From: VFZS01 sp964353255
Lineage (GTDB): Bacteria; Acidobacteriota; Terriglobia; Bryobacterales; Bryobacteraceae
Assembly: GCA_964353255.1 (NCBI GenBank)
Contig: CAYGVJ010000055.1
Span: 1-33,390 of the forward strand
DNA: 33,390 nucleotides
Direction: 5' to 3'
Shown here: positions 8,871 to 16,402 of the stretch, piece after piece
How positions within the stretch are numbered: position 1 is the first letter of the stretch
Layout of the letters: every line of letters starts with the position of its first letter
Program-made: the position numbers and the translations under genes
The notes under the pieces: generated by a model
Databases searched by the model: none
Seen by the model: only the letters and a program-made list of their open reading frames with translations
What the model was told of the DNA's origin: nothing

Positions 8871-9412
8871 CCTTGCACCTTTCTTCTGAGATGTACCGTG
8901 GCTGCATACAGCAGCAGGTAGAGGATGCTGAAGGGAAACGCCAGCAGCCGGGTCAGGGTGCGCACGGCGCCGCCGCCGGTCAGCCCCGCCCGGAACAGCA
9001 TGAAGTGGCCGATCAGCCGCCACTGGGGGTAGTCCAGCCAGAAGAAATCGACGTTCTCGTTGACAATGAAGACCTTCGCCGGGAGGCGCAGCGCCAGGGC
9101 CCACTTCCACTTGGTCATGATCGGCTCGCCCGAGCAGATGATGCCCACCACCGAGTAGCCCAGGGTACGGAGCTCGCGGTAGAGACGCTTGCGGCCCGAG
9201 CGGTCGCGGTACTCGTGGATCTGGAAGACGCGGGTATCGGGGGCATAGCCGGCGGGGAGGCCGGAGTAGCAGGTCACCAGATCGACCATCAGGTCACCGC
9301 GCCATAGCCGGCGCAGAATCGGCAGAAGGCATTCGGAAATGGAGCGCGACCCGCTCTCCACCAGCAACACGCGGGTGAACGACGGGGTTTTCTTGCGGAG
9401 GACGTACCGCAT
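8867..9412 (-). CDS. Unidentified 181-residue protein with a C-terminal hydrophobic segment
   Basis: I do not recognise the family. The N-terminus (TRVLLVESGSRSISECLLPIL) reads like the first strand and helix of a nucleotide- or sugar-binding Rossmann domain. VDLVTCYSG, VVGIICSGEP and KVFIVNENVDF look like further strands. Residues about 150-172 (LTRLLAFPFSILYLLLYAA) form one probable membrane helix, with a basic tail (HLRRKVQG). It could be a truncated or membrane-tethered glycosyltransferase-like domain; there is no proof. It starts 72 bp after the stop of the 614-residue gene and its stop overlaps the quinone reductase start (ATGA), so it is coupled to a housekeeping operon. Confidence 0.75.
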   Translation of the reverse strand: MRYVLRKKTPSFTRVLLVESGSRSISECLLPILRRLWRGDLMVDLVTCYSGLPAGYAPDTRVFQIHEYRDRSGRKRLYRELRTLGYSVVGIICSGEPIMTKWKWALALRLPAKVFIVNENVDFFWLDYPQWRLIGHFMLFRAGLTGGGAVRTLTRLLAFPFSILYLLLYAATVHLRRKVQG

Positions 9413-9484
9413 CTGCTGCGCCCGGCGCGGGCCACTACCGAGTGTACACCCAAAACCGGGACAACCGTGAGCTATGAACCGTTT

Positions 9485-11329
9485 CTACCAGATGTACTGC
9501 CGGGCCTCGGCGCGGCGGGCGTGGCTGTCCAGCACGTGGACCACGCGGACCTTCTTGAGCTTGTTCGAGGAGAGCTGGCCGATGGGGATGTAGAGGATGG
9601 AACGGCCCAGCCGGTAGGCGACGGTGCGGAAGATCGAGCGGGGCGGGCTCGCCGCCACGTAGACCACGTAGCGGTAGATCGAGTAGTCCAGGCCGGCCAG
9701 CAGCAGGCGCTCGGGCTTGGTCTGGGCGAACTCGTAGTCCGGGTCGGTCCACACGTCGATCATCCGCCGCGGCGGCAGGCTCATCAGGAAGCCGCCGTAC
9801 TCGGCCCGTCCGACGCCCGGGCCCACCAAGCGCTCGAAGGGGTTGGTCGAGTAGAAGGCCATGTCGGACTCGTTCTGGTGCTCGCCCAGCCAGGTGGTCA
9901 GGTACTGGTAGCGGTCCTGACGGTCTTCGTCGAAGATGAGGACGACGGAGCCGACCTCCCCCGCAATCTTCTGCATCTCGCGCACGTAGATCTTGCCTTC
10001 GTACCAGTTGCGGATGGTCTGGCGGAGATCGATGCCGTCCAGAATCGAGGTGGTGAACGGCTCCGTCCGCGAGCGCTCCTCGGAAAGGATGCTCTTGGCT
10101 TTGCGCTTGAGGAACCGGCCGAAGTCCTCGACAACCAGGTCCTCGGGCGGGTAGGAGCAGATGGCTTCGCCGTTGAACTGGCGCGCCCATTCGCCCGGGA
10201 ACTTCTCTTTCTTGCGGGGCTTCAGTCCCAGCGGCTTCAGGCGCTGCTTGGGGCGGGGCAGGCGGCGGCGCAGGCGTATGCGCTTAGTATGCCGCCACAC
10301 CTCTTCGCCGGACAGGTTGAGGGTTTCCAGGTCGCTGTCCGCCTTCTGGGGCGGATAGCGGCCGCCGGTTTCCCAGACGTCCCAGCCGTAGTTGTCGTCC
10401 ACGACCGAGCGCGCGGCCACGGCCAGATCGAACAGACCGGCAGTCAGATCGCCACTGGTGAGCGCGAGATTGCGCGTGTATCGCGCCAGCAGGCGCGGCT
10501 GCCAGCGCGCCAGGCGCTCGCCGGTGTTCTTCTCATAGGCCGCTGCCGCTTCGCGGAACAGGGCGAGCTGCGCCCGCGGCCGGTCGATCAGATCCCCATC
10601 CGTCATGCTCGTTCGGAATTGCTCGTAGCGGTACTGGAGGAAGGGATACTCGAGGGTGATTTCGGCCAGGCACTCGGGATGCGGATTGACGAGGTCCACC
10701 TCGCGGTGCTTGTACCGCCCCGGCGGCGGCGGCTGGGGCTCCTCCATGGCGTCCATCACCGCATCGAGCAGGTTGAGCGACAGCACCACCAGCACCCGGT
10801 CCTCCGGCCCGGCGCCTTGCAGTTTCCAGGCGATGCCGGAGGCGTGCTCGGCGATCTCCTCGGAGCGCGGCTGCGGATAGAGGCGGTAGGCCTCGATGTA
10901 CTTCTCCAGGCCGATGCTCGGAATCGAGTAGGGATCAGGATAGCGGTCAGGCAGATGGGGGCGCTCAGTCAAATCCGGGTCGGCAAACAGGATTTGGGCG
11001 CCGGTTTCGAGGCCGGTGCGGATGGCCTCAGTGAACGGGTCGGCGGGCTCGACCGGGACGTAGACGGCCCGCTCCGGATCCGTCTCGTCGGGGTAGAGCA
11101 GGACCGTGATCTCGGGCAGGCGGGCCACTGCGCGCAGGTAGGCCGCCTCCAGCGTCACCGGCAACTCGACGGCGACCACCTGCGGCTTCTCGCGCAAGAT
11201 GGCCCGGCGAACTTCAACGGCGAACTCCAGCCGCCCGGGCGCTACCGGGAGGTATCGGAAGCGGCCGCGGGCGAGGCTGCCGGCGTCCCGGACAAGCGCC
11301 GCGAGTTCCCGGTCAGAGTCGCGGGACAT
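9485..11329 (-). CDS. Unknown 614-residue protein paired with a MoxR ATPase
   Basis: A long, mainly soluble protein without signal peptide or clear membrane helices. Near the N-terminus, EVRRAILREKPQVVAVELP followed by ITVLLYPDE and ILFADPDL resembles the start of TraB/ChaN-like folds and, more loosely, DUF5682 (E. coli YehM type), which also sits beside a MoxR ATPase. I cannot confirm that family. The middle is rich in charged helices; the basic stretch RLRRRLPRPKQRLKPLGLKPRKK lies about 60% along. The C-terminal third has VGSVVLIFDEDRQDRYQY and IGQLSSNKLKKVRVVHVLDSH, perhaps a second alpha/beta domain. It overlaps moxR by 17 bp, so the two are almost certainly made together. A VWA-domain partner, usual for MoxR systems, is not adjacent. 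Confidence 0.85.
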   Translation of the reverse strand: MSRDSDRELAALVRDAGSLARGRFRYLPVAPGRLEFAVEVRRAILREKPQVVAVELPVTLEAAYLRAVARLPEITVLLYPDETDPERAVYVPVEPADPFTEAIRTGLETGAQILFADPDLTERPHLPDRYPDPYSIPSIGLEKYIEAYRLYPQPRSEEIAEHASGIAWKLQGAGPEDRVLVVLSLNLLDAVMDAMEEPQPPPPGRYKHREVDLVNPHPECLAEITLEYPFLQYRYEQFRTSMTDGDLIDRPRAQLALFREAAAAYEKNTGERLARWQPRLLARYTRNLALTSGDLTAGLFDLAVAARSVVDDNYGWDVWETGGRYPPQKADSDLETLNLSGEEVWRHTKRIRLRRRLPRPKQRLKPLGLKPRKKEKFPGEWARQFNGEAICSYPPEDLVVEDFGRFLKRKAKSILSEERSRTEPFTTSILDGIDLRQTIRNWYEGKIYVREMQKIAGEVGSVVLIFDEDRQDRYQYLTTWLGEHQNESDMAFYSTNPFERLVGPGVGRAEYGGFLMSLPPRRMIDVWTDPDYEFAQTKPERLLLAGLDYSIYRYVVYVAASPPRSIFRTVAYRLGRSILYIPIGQLSSNKLKKVRVVHVLDSHARRAEARQYIW

Positions 11330-12140
11330 AGCGCAGCGCCTCTTCGCCGAGCGTCTCCGTGATGGCCAGCTCCAGAGCCTGGCTCTCCTGGAGGCGATCC
11401 TCCGCCAAACTTTTGAGCTTCATGGCGAAGCGGGCGATGTTGATGCCGTCGCGCACGGTGTAACGCTCATCGGCGGCGTGGGCCTGCTGGAGGAACTCGG
11501 TGACGTATTGGAGGATGCGCTCCTCGCCGAAGGGCAGGTTCTCTTTCAGGATCTGGTACTCCTCGTCGCGCTCGGGGAAGTCGATCAGGATCTGCGGCTG
11601 GAGGCGGGAGTGGATGTACTCGGGCAGGTCGAAGGTCGAGGCGTCGTCGTTCATGGTGGTGACGAGGCGGAACTGCGGGTGGGCTTTGATCTTGATGCCG
11701 GCCACCACCGACTCGACGTAGCGGCGGGCGTCCAGCAGCGGCGCCAGGCTGGCCCAGCTCTTCTCGCTCATCCGGTTGCCCTCGTCCAGGATCGCCACAC
11801 CGCCGCGGACAACCGCGGTCAGCAGGGGCGAAGCCACGTAGCGCAGCTTGGCAGGGCCTTCAATCACGGGCTGAACGATGAGGTCCTCGGGGCGCGTGTC
11901 CACGGTGGCCTGCATGATGTAGACCTCGCGGCCCAGGCGCTTGGCGGCAGCGTACGCCAGGGTGGTCTTGCCCACCCCGGGCCGCCCGATCAGCCGCGGG
12001 CTCATGGGCAGGTCGCGCTCCTCCACCACCAGCCAGGCCGCCAGCAACTGCCGCATCACCTCTTCCTGGCCGACCCAGCGGATGGGGATCTCGTCCGGGT
12101 GGGCCAGGTGCAGCGTGACGCCCTCGATCTCGATGGTCAT
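11313..12140 (-). CDS. MoxR-type AAA+ ATPase
   Basis: A 275-residue single-domain AAA+ ATPase. Walker A is GRPGVGKT (52-59), Walker B GGVAILDE (113-120) with the MoxR-like continuation GNRMSEKSW, and sensor 1 is TTMND (161-165). Arg179 in HSRLQPQ is a candidate arginine finger. MoxR proteins act as chaperone-like remodelers, typically with a VWA protein that supplies metal-dependent contacts. Here the only obvious partner is the overlapping 614-residue protein. The frame is open upstream to 12521, but that part is the wrong frame of a decayed gene. The ATG at 12140 is supported by a second, diverged copy of the first 36 codons at 15823-15930 that stays similar up to the ATG. Confidence 0.92.
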   Translation of the reverse strand: MTIEIEGVTLHLAHPDEIPIRWVGQEEVMRQLLAAWLVVEERDLPMSPRLIGRPGVGKTTLAYAAAKRLGREVYIMQATVDTRPEDLIVQPVIEGPAKLRYVASPLLTAVVRGGVAILDEGNRMSEKSWASLAPLLDARRYVESVVAGIKIKAHPQFRLVTTMNDDASTFDLPEYIHSRLQPQILIDFPERDEEYQILKENLPFGEERILQYVTEFLQQAHAADERYTVRDGINIARFAMKLKSLAEDRLQESQALELAITETLGEEALRYVPRL

Positions 12141-12166
12141 CAACCGTATTGTCCCGCACTTTGGGG

Positions 12167-12580
12167 TCACCGCCGGAAGGTCCAGCGCATCTTGAGCGCG
12201 AGGAACTCGCTGTCCGGCACCAGCAGCAGATCGTTGCGGCTCATGCGGAGCCGTTGCCAGCCGCGGTTCCACACCGGGGACAGCTCGCGGCCGCGCTTGA
12301 GCGTCCAGCGCAGGCGTGTGTTCGTCCCCAGGTTCTGCGATTCGCTGTCGTACTAAATGAAGCTGCTCAGCACCAGATTGGGACTCCAGGCGAAGGCCGC
12401 CTGCAACTGCCAGAGGCGCTGCACGACGCTGCCCTCCCTGAGGCGCCCGAAATTCTGCTCGACGGCGAGGCCCCCCTGGTAGCGCCCCCTCGGGGAGGTC
12501 CAGCGGACGTAGTTCTCCCACTGTGTCAGGTGGCTGCTGTAGAAGGTTCGGAGCGCCGTGGTGGGGTCGGCCAAGTGCGC
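12167..12580 (-). pseudogene. Decayed C-terminal fragment of a DUF5916-like outer-membrane protein
   Basis: Reading the minus strand from about 12580 gives a beta-rich sequence with TFYSSHLTQWENYVRW, QGGLAVEQNFGRLREG and FAWSPNLVLSSFI. An in-frame TAG follows (near 12352-12354, where CAG would be expected), and the frame then continues as YDSESQNLGTNTRLRW, FLALKMRWTFRR and TGA at 12167-12169. This alternation, and the closing RWTF string, match my memory of the C-terminal barrel of DUF5916 (CBM9-like N-terminus) proteins of acidobacteria and other phyla. The upstream hundreds of residues are missing: homology stops around 12580, where the nuclease-helicase island begins. The family call is from recognition only. 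Confidence 0.6.
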
Positions 12581-12782
12581 CGGGGTGCCAGATTTTGGAC
12601 CATCGGCAGCAAGCGCTCTTCGCTTGTGATCTAATGAACGCAGGGTTTCCGCGTTTCCGGTGGCATCGGTGCGGCTGGGCCTCTCGGGGAGTCGGAGTTA
12701 GCCAGCCGGTAGCCTACGGGCGATTGAGGTCAGGGGGATGCGAGCTGCCTACGTTTTCGCCAGTGGCGGAAAGGAGGGACGT
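12581..12782. other. Left flank of the nuclease-helicase module
   Basis: About 200 bp between the truncated DUF5916-like fragment and the GTG start of the nuclease gene. I see no gene, no clear terminal inverted repeat and no integrase site. It ends in a strong Shine-Dalgarno (AAGGAGG, 12771-12777). The promoter of the module should lie here, but I could not pick convincing -35/-10 boxes. Confidence 0.4.
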
Positions 12783-13304
12783 GTGACAGCATCCTGCGAG
12801 CGGCAACTCGATAAGGTCAATGTTATGAGTCGCGTTGGCGACGCCCTGCGTGCTCTGCTGCGGAACGACGGCTTCCTGCTTGAGAACGACGCTAACGAGC
12901 GCTCGATTACCCACATGTTTGCCGTGCATCTCGGGATTCGGTTTCGCGGGTGGCACGTAGACTGCGAGTACAACCGTGATCGTCACGAGCTTAAGACGTT
13001 GCGGCTTCCGGCGGCCGATGGCGTTCCCGAGGACGAGGGGCACGCCAGGACGGTATTTCCCGACATCATCGTCCACCGTCGCGGGACTCGAAAGAACCTC
13101 TTGGTGATCGAGGCGAAAAAATCGACCAGCCGAGACTCGGATGATTGGGACAGAGTGAAGCTATCCGCTTTCGTGCAGCAACTTCATAACCGGTTTGCGG
13201 TCTTTGTGGTCTTCAGCACCGGTGCCGGGCGGCCGGGCGCTCACATCTATTGGGTACACCGCCACAGTGCTGCCTTAACCGTTGTTTCAGCGTCCAGATC
13301 CTGA
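12783..13304 (+). CDS. Small PD-(D/E)XK nuclease-like protein
   Basis: A 173-residue protein with the core of a restriction-endonuclease fold: Glu39 in a helix (NDANERSITHMF), Asp94 in VFPDIIVHRRG, then Glu110 and Lys112 in LLVIEAKKS, which together form the E...PD...ExK catalytic set. Proteins with the string PDIIVHRRG..NLLVIE.KK are widespread as lone hypothetical proteins. The start is the GTG at 12783, because GGAGG ends 5 nt before it; an ATG at 12738 in frame has no usable ribosome site and one at 12825 is weaker. It lies 99 bp upstream of the helicase on the same strand. No methyltransferase or specificity subunit is near, so a classical restriction system is unlikely. A DNA-cleaving subunit that works with the helicase is an inference. 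Confidence 0.8.
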   Translation: MTASCERQLDKVNVMSRVGDALRALLRNDGFLLENDANERSITHMFAVHLGIRFRGWHVDCEYNRDRHELKTLRLPAADGVPEDEGHARTVFPDIIVHRRGTRKNLLVIEAKKSTSRDSDDWDRVKLSAFVQQLHNRFAVFVVFSTGAGRPGAHIYWVHRHSAALTVVSASRS

Positions 13305-13403
13305 TCGTTGCTGTCCCCCGGCCATTCCTCGGGGTGTACCATGGTCTTTCTGGTGGATCGACCGTCGATTGAGCCGAGTGCTTCTTGAATTGGAGGAAAA
13401 GCC

Positions 13404-15656
13404 GTGCAGCTGACAAAGGAGTGCATGACGAGACTAATGGCGCTGAAGACTGCTGGGCGACGACTTCAGTACCAAAAGGCGATGACCGTGCTCGGGGAGG
13501 CCGGTCTCGGGGCGAAAGTGACCCAGGCCTTTCGCCCCGAATCTCGAATCCCAAATTGCCACAAGCACGATCTAGGAGATGGCTACCGAATCGTGCTGCA
13601 AGCCATTGAAGGGGCGGGCGAGTACTTGGCTCTCTTCGTGGGCACCCACGACGAAGTCGAGCACTTCCTGAACACGCACCAGGGCTGGATCTTCGACCCG
13701 AGGAAGCACACTCTGAAGGAGCTTCGCCTGGGCACTGTGGCAGAGGAGCAAGTGAACACGCCGCGGTCCGCAGATCTCAGCACGCCTGCGAGGGGAACTG
13801 GCGTGGAACCACTGCCGCCTGTGTTCGAACGGTTGGGCCGGGAACAGCTCGTCAGAGCGGGAGTTCCCGAGGATGCGGTTGACGAGGCGCTCGCGTTCAC
13901 TGATCCGAACCACCCGTCAGTGCTGGCTTATCTTGAGCGCCTGGGCGAGCGCGCAAGTGGGCTCTTGCTGGCATACCTAACGGGCAGCAAGGGGGAGCGC
14001 GACGAGATCGAGGCGCTGCTCTCCGGCGATCGAGTGCTGGTGCCGAGCGTGACGACGGAACATCTCCCTGCGCTGAAGGAATCCTCAGAAGAGTTCGTGG
14101 ATCTGCACGATCTTCCCGAGGACAAGAAGGCCTTTGAGTCCCTCCCATTTGAAGACTGGATGCTGTATCTTCACCCGGATCAACTACCCCTGGTAGCCCG
14201 ACGGTTCAGCGGGCCTGCGCGGTTGAGGGGGATCAGCGGTTCGGGCAAGACGGTTGTCGCGATCCATCGCGCGCGTGCACTCGGGGCTGAGCTGATGCGC
14301 GAGGGACGCGAGGGGCAGGTGCTTTTCTTGACGTTCAACAGATCCCTGTGTGATCTGGTGAATGCTCTGATCCAACGGCTTTGCACAGAAGAAGAGGCTG
14401 AGCGGATCCAAGTATCAACGATGGGGAAGTGGTGCCAGGGATATATCCGATTCCACACTGACCACCCGGCTACCTGGAGCGAGGAGGCGAACGAGCGACT
14501 GTGGCTTGAGGTCTTGAGAGCGCAGATGCCGCAACTTCTGCAGGTCGGTTTCTTTCTGGGCATCGCTCCCGACACCTTCGACATCACCAGGCATCGGGAC
14601 ACACAGTTCTTGAGAGATGAACTGGACTATGTTTTTGAGCGGTTTTTGCACGAGGAGACACCTTCATATCGGACCCAGGAGCGCGTGGGACGCGGTAGAC
14701 CCCTGGGAGCCAACCAGCGCGAAGCGGTGCTGAGCCTGTATCACGCGCTGGTGAACGCACATGCGCAGAGTCACCAGTTTGACCCGAGGGACTTGGCCAG
14801 GGCTGCGTACGGGCTGCTGAGGGCTGGAAAACCTCCAGAGCACACATATGCCGCAATCATTGTCGACGAAGTTCAAGACCTTTCTCGGATGGAGCTAAGG
14901 GTCGTCAAGTGCCTTGGGGGGGCCACAGGGGAGGGCCTTTTCCTTGTCGGGGATGGCGCGCAGCGGATCTACGGCAGAGGGCAGTCGCTGAGGAGCATCG
15001 GCATCGACATCGTAGGCCGAAGCGCAATCCTGCGAAAAAACTACCGTAACACTCGGGAGATCTTCGCGGCGGCCGTCGCACTGAAAAAGGCGCAGCAGGT
15101 TGGTCGGTCCGATGACGATCCCGCGGCTATTGAAGTGGACCCGATCCCGTCGTCCAGTTCCGGCGACAGACCCCTTCTGATGATCGCCCGGGATCCCGAC
15201 CAGGAGTGGGGCACAATTGTCAAAGAGGTTGGTTACCTTACCAAGAGGCTGGGACTGAGGCCGAGCCAGATCTGCTGCGTGGCGCGAATGGACTGGATGC
15301 GACGAGGGCTCATTGAGGGATTCGAGAACGCTGGCATCAAAGCTGTTGATTTCAGGGTTGAGAGCGACCCGCTGTGCGATTCCGTTGTTGTGTCCACGCT
15401 GCACAACTCCAAAGGGCAGGAGTTCAGGGCGGTCTTCATCGCCGGTCTTCACGACGACGCTGTTCCGTATGGTGCCGCGTTGAACGACAGTGACCAGATG
15501 GAGCGTGAAGCGGCCTTGCTTTACGTGGCGATGACCCGAGCTAAGGAACTCCTTTACCTGTCGTACTCCAAGAAAGACGACCGAGGCAAGGACCTACACC
15601 CTTCGCGCTTCCTCGCTGCGATGAAGCCCTACCTCGACTCGCTAGAACTGGCGTAG
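13404..15656 (+). CDS. UvrD-like SF1 helicase with a RelE-like N-terminal domain
   Basis: A 750-residue protein. Residues 1-115 look like a RelE/HigB-type fold (DLGDGYRIVLQAIEGAGEY, then LFVGTHDEVEHFLNTHQ). A linker helical region (about 140-250) leads to a complete SF1A helicase: Walker A GISGSGKT (276-283), motif Ia LTFNRSL, Walker B VDEVQD (487-492), motif III VGDGAQRIY, motif IV LRKNYRNT (543-550), motif V STLHNSKGQEF (664-674) and motif VI LYVAMTRAK (707-715). All ATPase residues appear intact. It starts at a GTG with GGAGG 7 nt upstream. Similar helicases pair with nucleases in AddAB and, in GajB form, in Gabija. Here the partner is the small nuclease upstream. Whether the N-terminal domain cleaves RNA is unknown. 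Confidence 0.9.
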   Translation: MQLTKECMTRLMALKTAGRRLQYQKAMTVLGEAGLGAKVTQAFRPESRIPNCHKHDLGDGYRIVLQAIEGAGEYLALFVGTHDEVEHFLNTHQGWIFDPRKHTLKELRLGTVAEEQVNTPRSADLSTPARGTGVEPLPPVFERLGREQLVRAGVPEDAVDEALAFTDPNHPSVLAYLERLGERASGLLLAYLTGSKGERDEIEALLSGDRVLVPSVTTEHLPALKESSEEFVDLHDLPEDKKAFESLPFEDWMLYLHPDQLPLVARRFSGPARLRGISGSGKTVVAIHRARALGAELMREGREGQVLFLTFNRSLCDLVNALIQRLCTEEEAERIQVSTMGKWCQGYIRFHTDHPATWSEEANERLWLEVLRAQMPQLLQVGFFLGIAPDTFDITRHRDTQFLRDELDYVFERFLHEETPSYRTQERVGRGRPLGANQREAVLSLYHALVNAHAQSHQFDPRDLARAAYGLLRAGKPPEHTYAAIIVDEVQDLSRMELRVVKCLGGATGEGLFLVGDGAQRIYGRGQSLRSIGIDIVGRSAILRKNYRNTREIFAAAVALKKAQQVGRSDDDPAAIEVDPIPSSSSGDRPLLMIARDPDQEWGTIVKEVGYLTKRLGLRPSQICCVARMDWMRRGLIEGFENAGIKAVDFRVESDPLCDSVVVSTLHNSKGQEFRAVFIAGLHDDAVPYGAALNDSDQMEREAALLYVAMTRAKELLYLSYSKKDDRGKDLHPSRFLAAMKPYLDSLELA

Positions 15657-15822
15657 GCGCCGGAAATGCGGGATCCGACTGTGGAACCGGCTGCTCAGGT
15701 TGTCGGGCTTCGAACGGCGCTGACGGCCCGGGGGGGGCGCAATTGCGCCAAAGCTTGGGCGTCGGCCTTTCGTGGTATATGAATGTCCGGTCAGCGCCGC
15801 GTTTTTTTCCGCGACAGAGGGG
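15657..15822. other. Right flank of the nuclease-helicase module
   Basis: About 165 bp without a gene. It contains a perfect 14-bp palindrome (15736-15749) after a run of G, and an 8-base T-rich patch near 15801-15809. No transposase, tRNA end or integrase site is visible. Confidence 0.4.
15736..15749. repeat. Perfect 14-bp palindrome GGCGCAATTGCGCC
   Basis: GGCGC, AATT, GCGCC reads the same on both strands. It sits 80 bp after the helicase stop, beside a run of nine G. It could be a protein-binding site or a recombination remnant. It is not a terminator, since no T-run follows on either strand. Confidence 0.5.
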
Positions 15823-15930
15823 CCACGCCGCCAGGAGTTGCCGCATCACCTCCTCCTGGCCGACCCAGCGAATGGGAATCTCGTCCGGGTGCCCCAGGTG
15901 CAGTGTGACGCCCTCGATCTCGACGGTCAT
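15823..15930 (-). pseudogene. Diverged 5' fragment of a second moxR gene (36 codons)
   Basis: On the minus strand, from the ATG at 15930, 36 codons match the start of the intact MoxR gene (ATG at 12140) with only two amino acid changes (Ile3Val, Ala13Gly), ending at LLAAW. I count about 10 mismatches in 103 aligned bases, mostly at third codon positions (for example ATC to ATT twice). After residue 36 similarity stops and the frame runs into unrelated sequence. So this is not a recent copy but the stump of a homologue that once evolved under selection. Similarity continues a little upstream of the ATG. Confidence 0.8.
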
Positions 15931-15988
15931 CATTACTGTTGTCCTAAACTCCGTCCTGGGGTGAGCGGCAGTGTGTCTGGCGCTCCCC

Positions 15989-16402
15989 TCAACTGAGCAA
16001 GCGGACCTCAGGGTGAGACGGTCCGGCTTTGGTCACGAACCTCTCGTCCGCGGTGATCAGCGCCGCGCCCAGGCGTTCAGCGAGAGCCAGGTAGAGGCAG
16101 TCCTGCAAGGGGTGGTTCAGCGCGATGGCGAGTCGTAGGGCCCGCGGCAGATCTCGCTCGTCGAGGACCAACGTCACCACACCATCGGCTATCGCCTGGA
16201 GCCACAACTCTGCCGCGGTCTCGGCATCCTGAGCGTCGATTTCACCGACGCGCGCCTTTCGGGCGATGGCGGCGGCAACTTCGACGCGGATCAACTCGGG
16301 GCCCAGCAAGCTGTCGCCGCCGGTCAACAGGCGCTGCGCAGCGGCATCACCGGGCTCCGGTAACAGCCACTTGACGGCGACGCTGGCATCGACCACGATC
16401 AT
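15989..16402 (-). CDS. vapC: VapC-type PIN-domain toxin (ribonuclease)
   Basis: A 137-residue PIN-domain protein with the four acidic residues that bind metal: Asp5 (VVDASVAVKW), Glu41 (RVEVAAAIAR), Asp101 (PLQDCLYLALAE) and Asp119 (ITADERF). VapC toxins cleave tRNA or rRNA when not held by their antitoxin. The start overlaps the vapB stop as ATGA, the usual antitoxin-first operon. All catalytic residues are present, so it is likely functional. It lies just outside the moxR fragment at the right border of the island. Confidence 0.93.
   Translation of the reverse strand: MIVVDASVAVKWLLPEPGDAAAQRLLTGGDSLLGPELIRVEVAAAIARKARVGEIDAQDAETAAELWLQAIADGVVTLVLDERDLPRALRLAIALNHPLQDCLYLALAERLGAALITADERFVTKAGPSHPEVRLLS

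Noticed and set aside
9467..11362. A 631-codon plus-strand frame over the 614-residue gene
   Set aside because: Residues are biased to Gly, Ala, Arg and Val as in a shadow frame. The minus-strand gene starts within moxR and overlaps it in the usual operon way.
12141..12521. An N-terminal extension of MoxR by 127 residues
   Set aside because: The added sequence is Arg/Pro/Ala-rich and is the wrong frame of the DUF5916-like remnant. The second moxR copy also begins at the equivalent of 12140.
12783..15656. A classical restriction-modification or Gabija system
   Set aside because: There is no methyltransferase or specificity subunit, and the nuclease is a small PD-(D/E)XK protein, not the OLD-family nuclease of Gabija. 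I therefore treat it as an unassigned pair.
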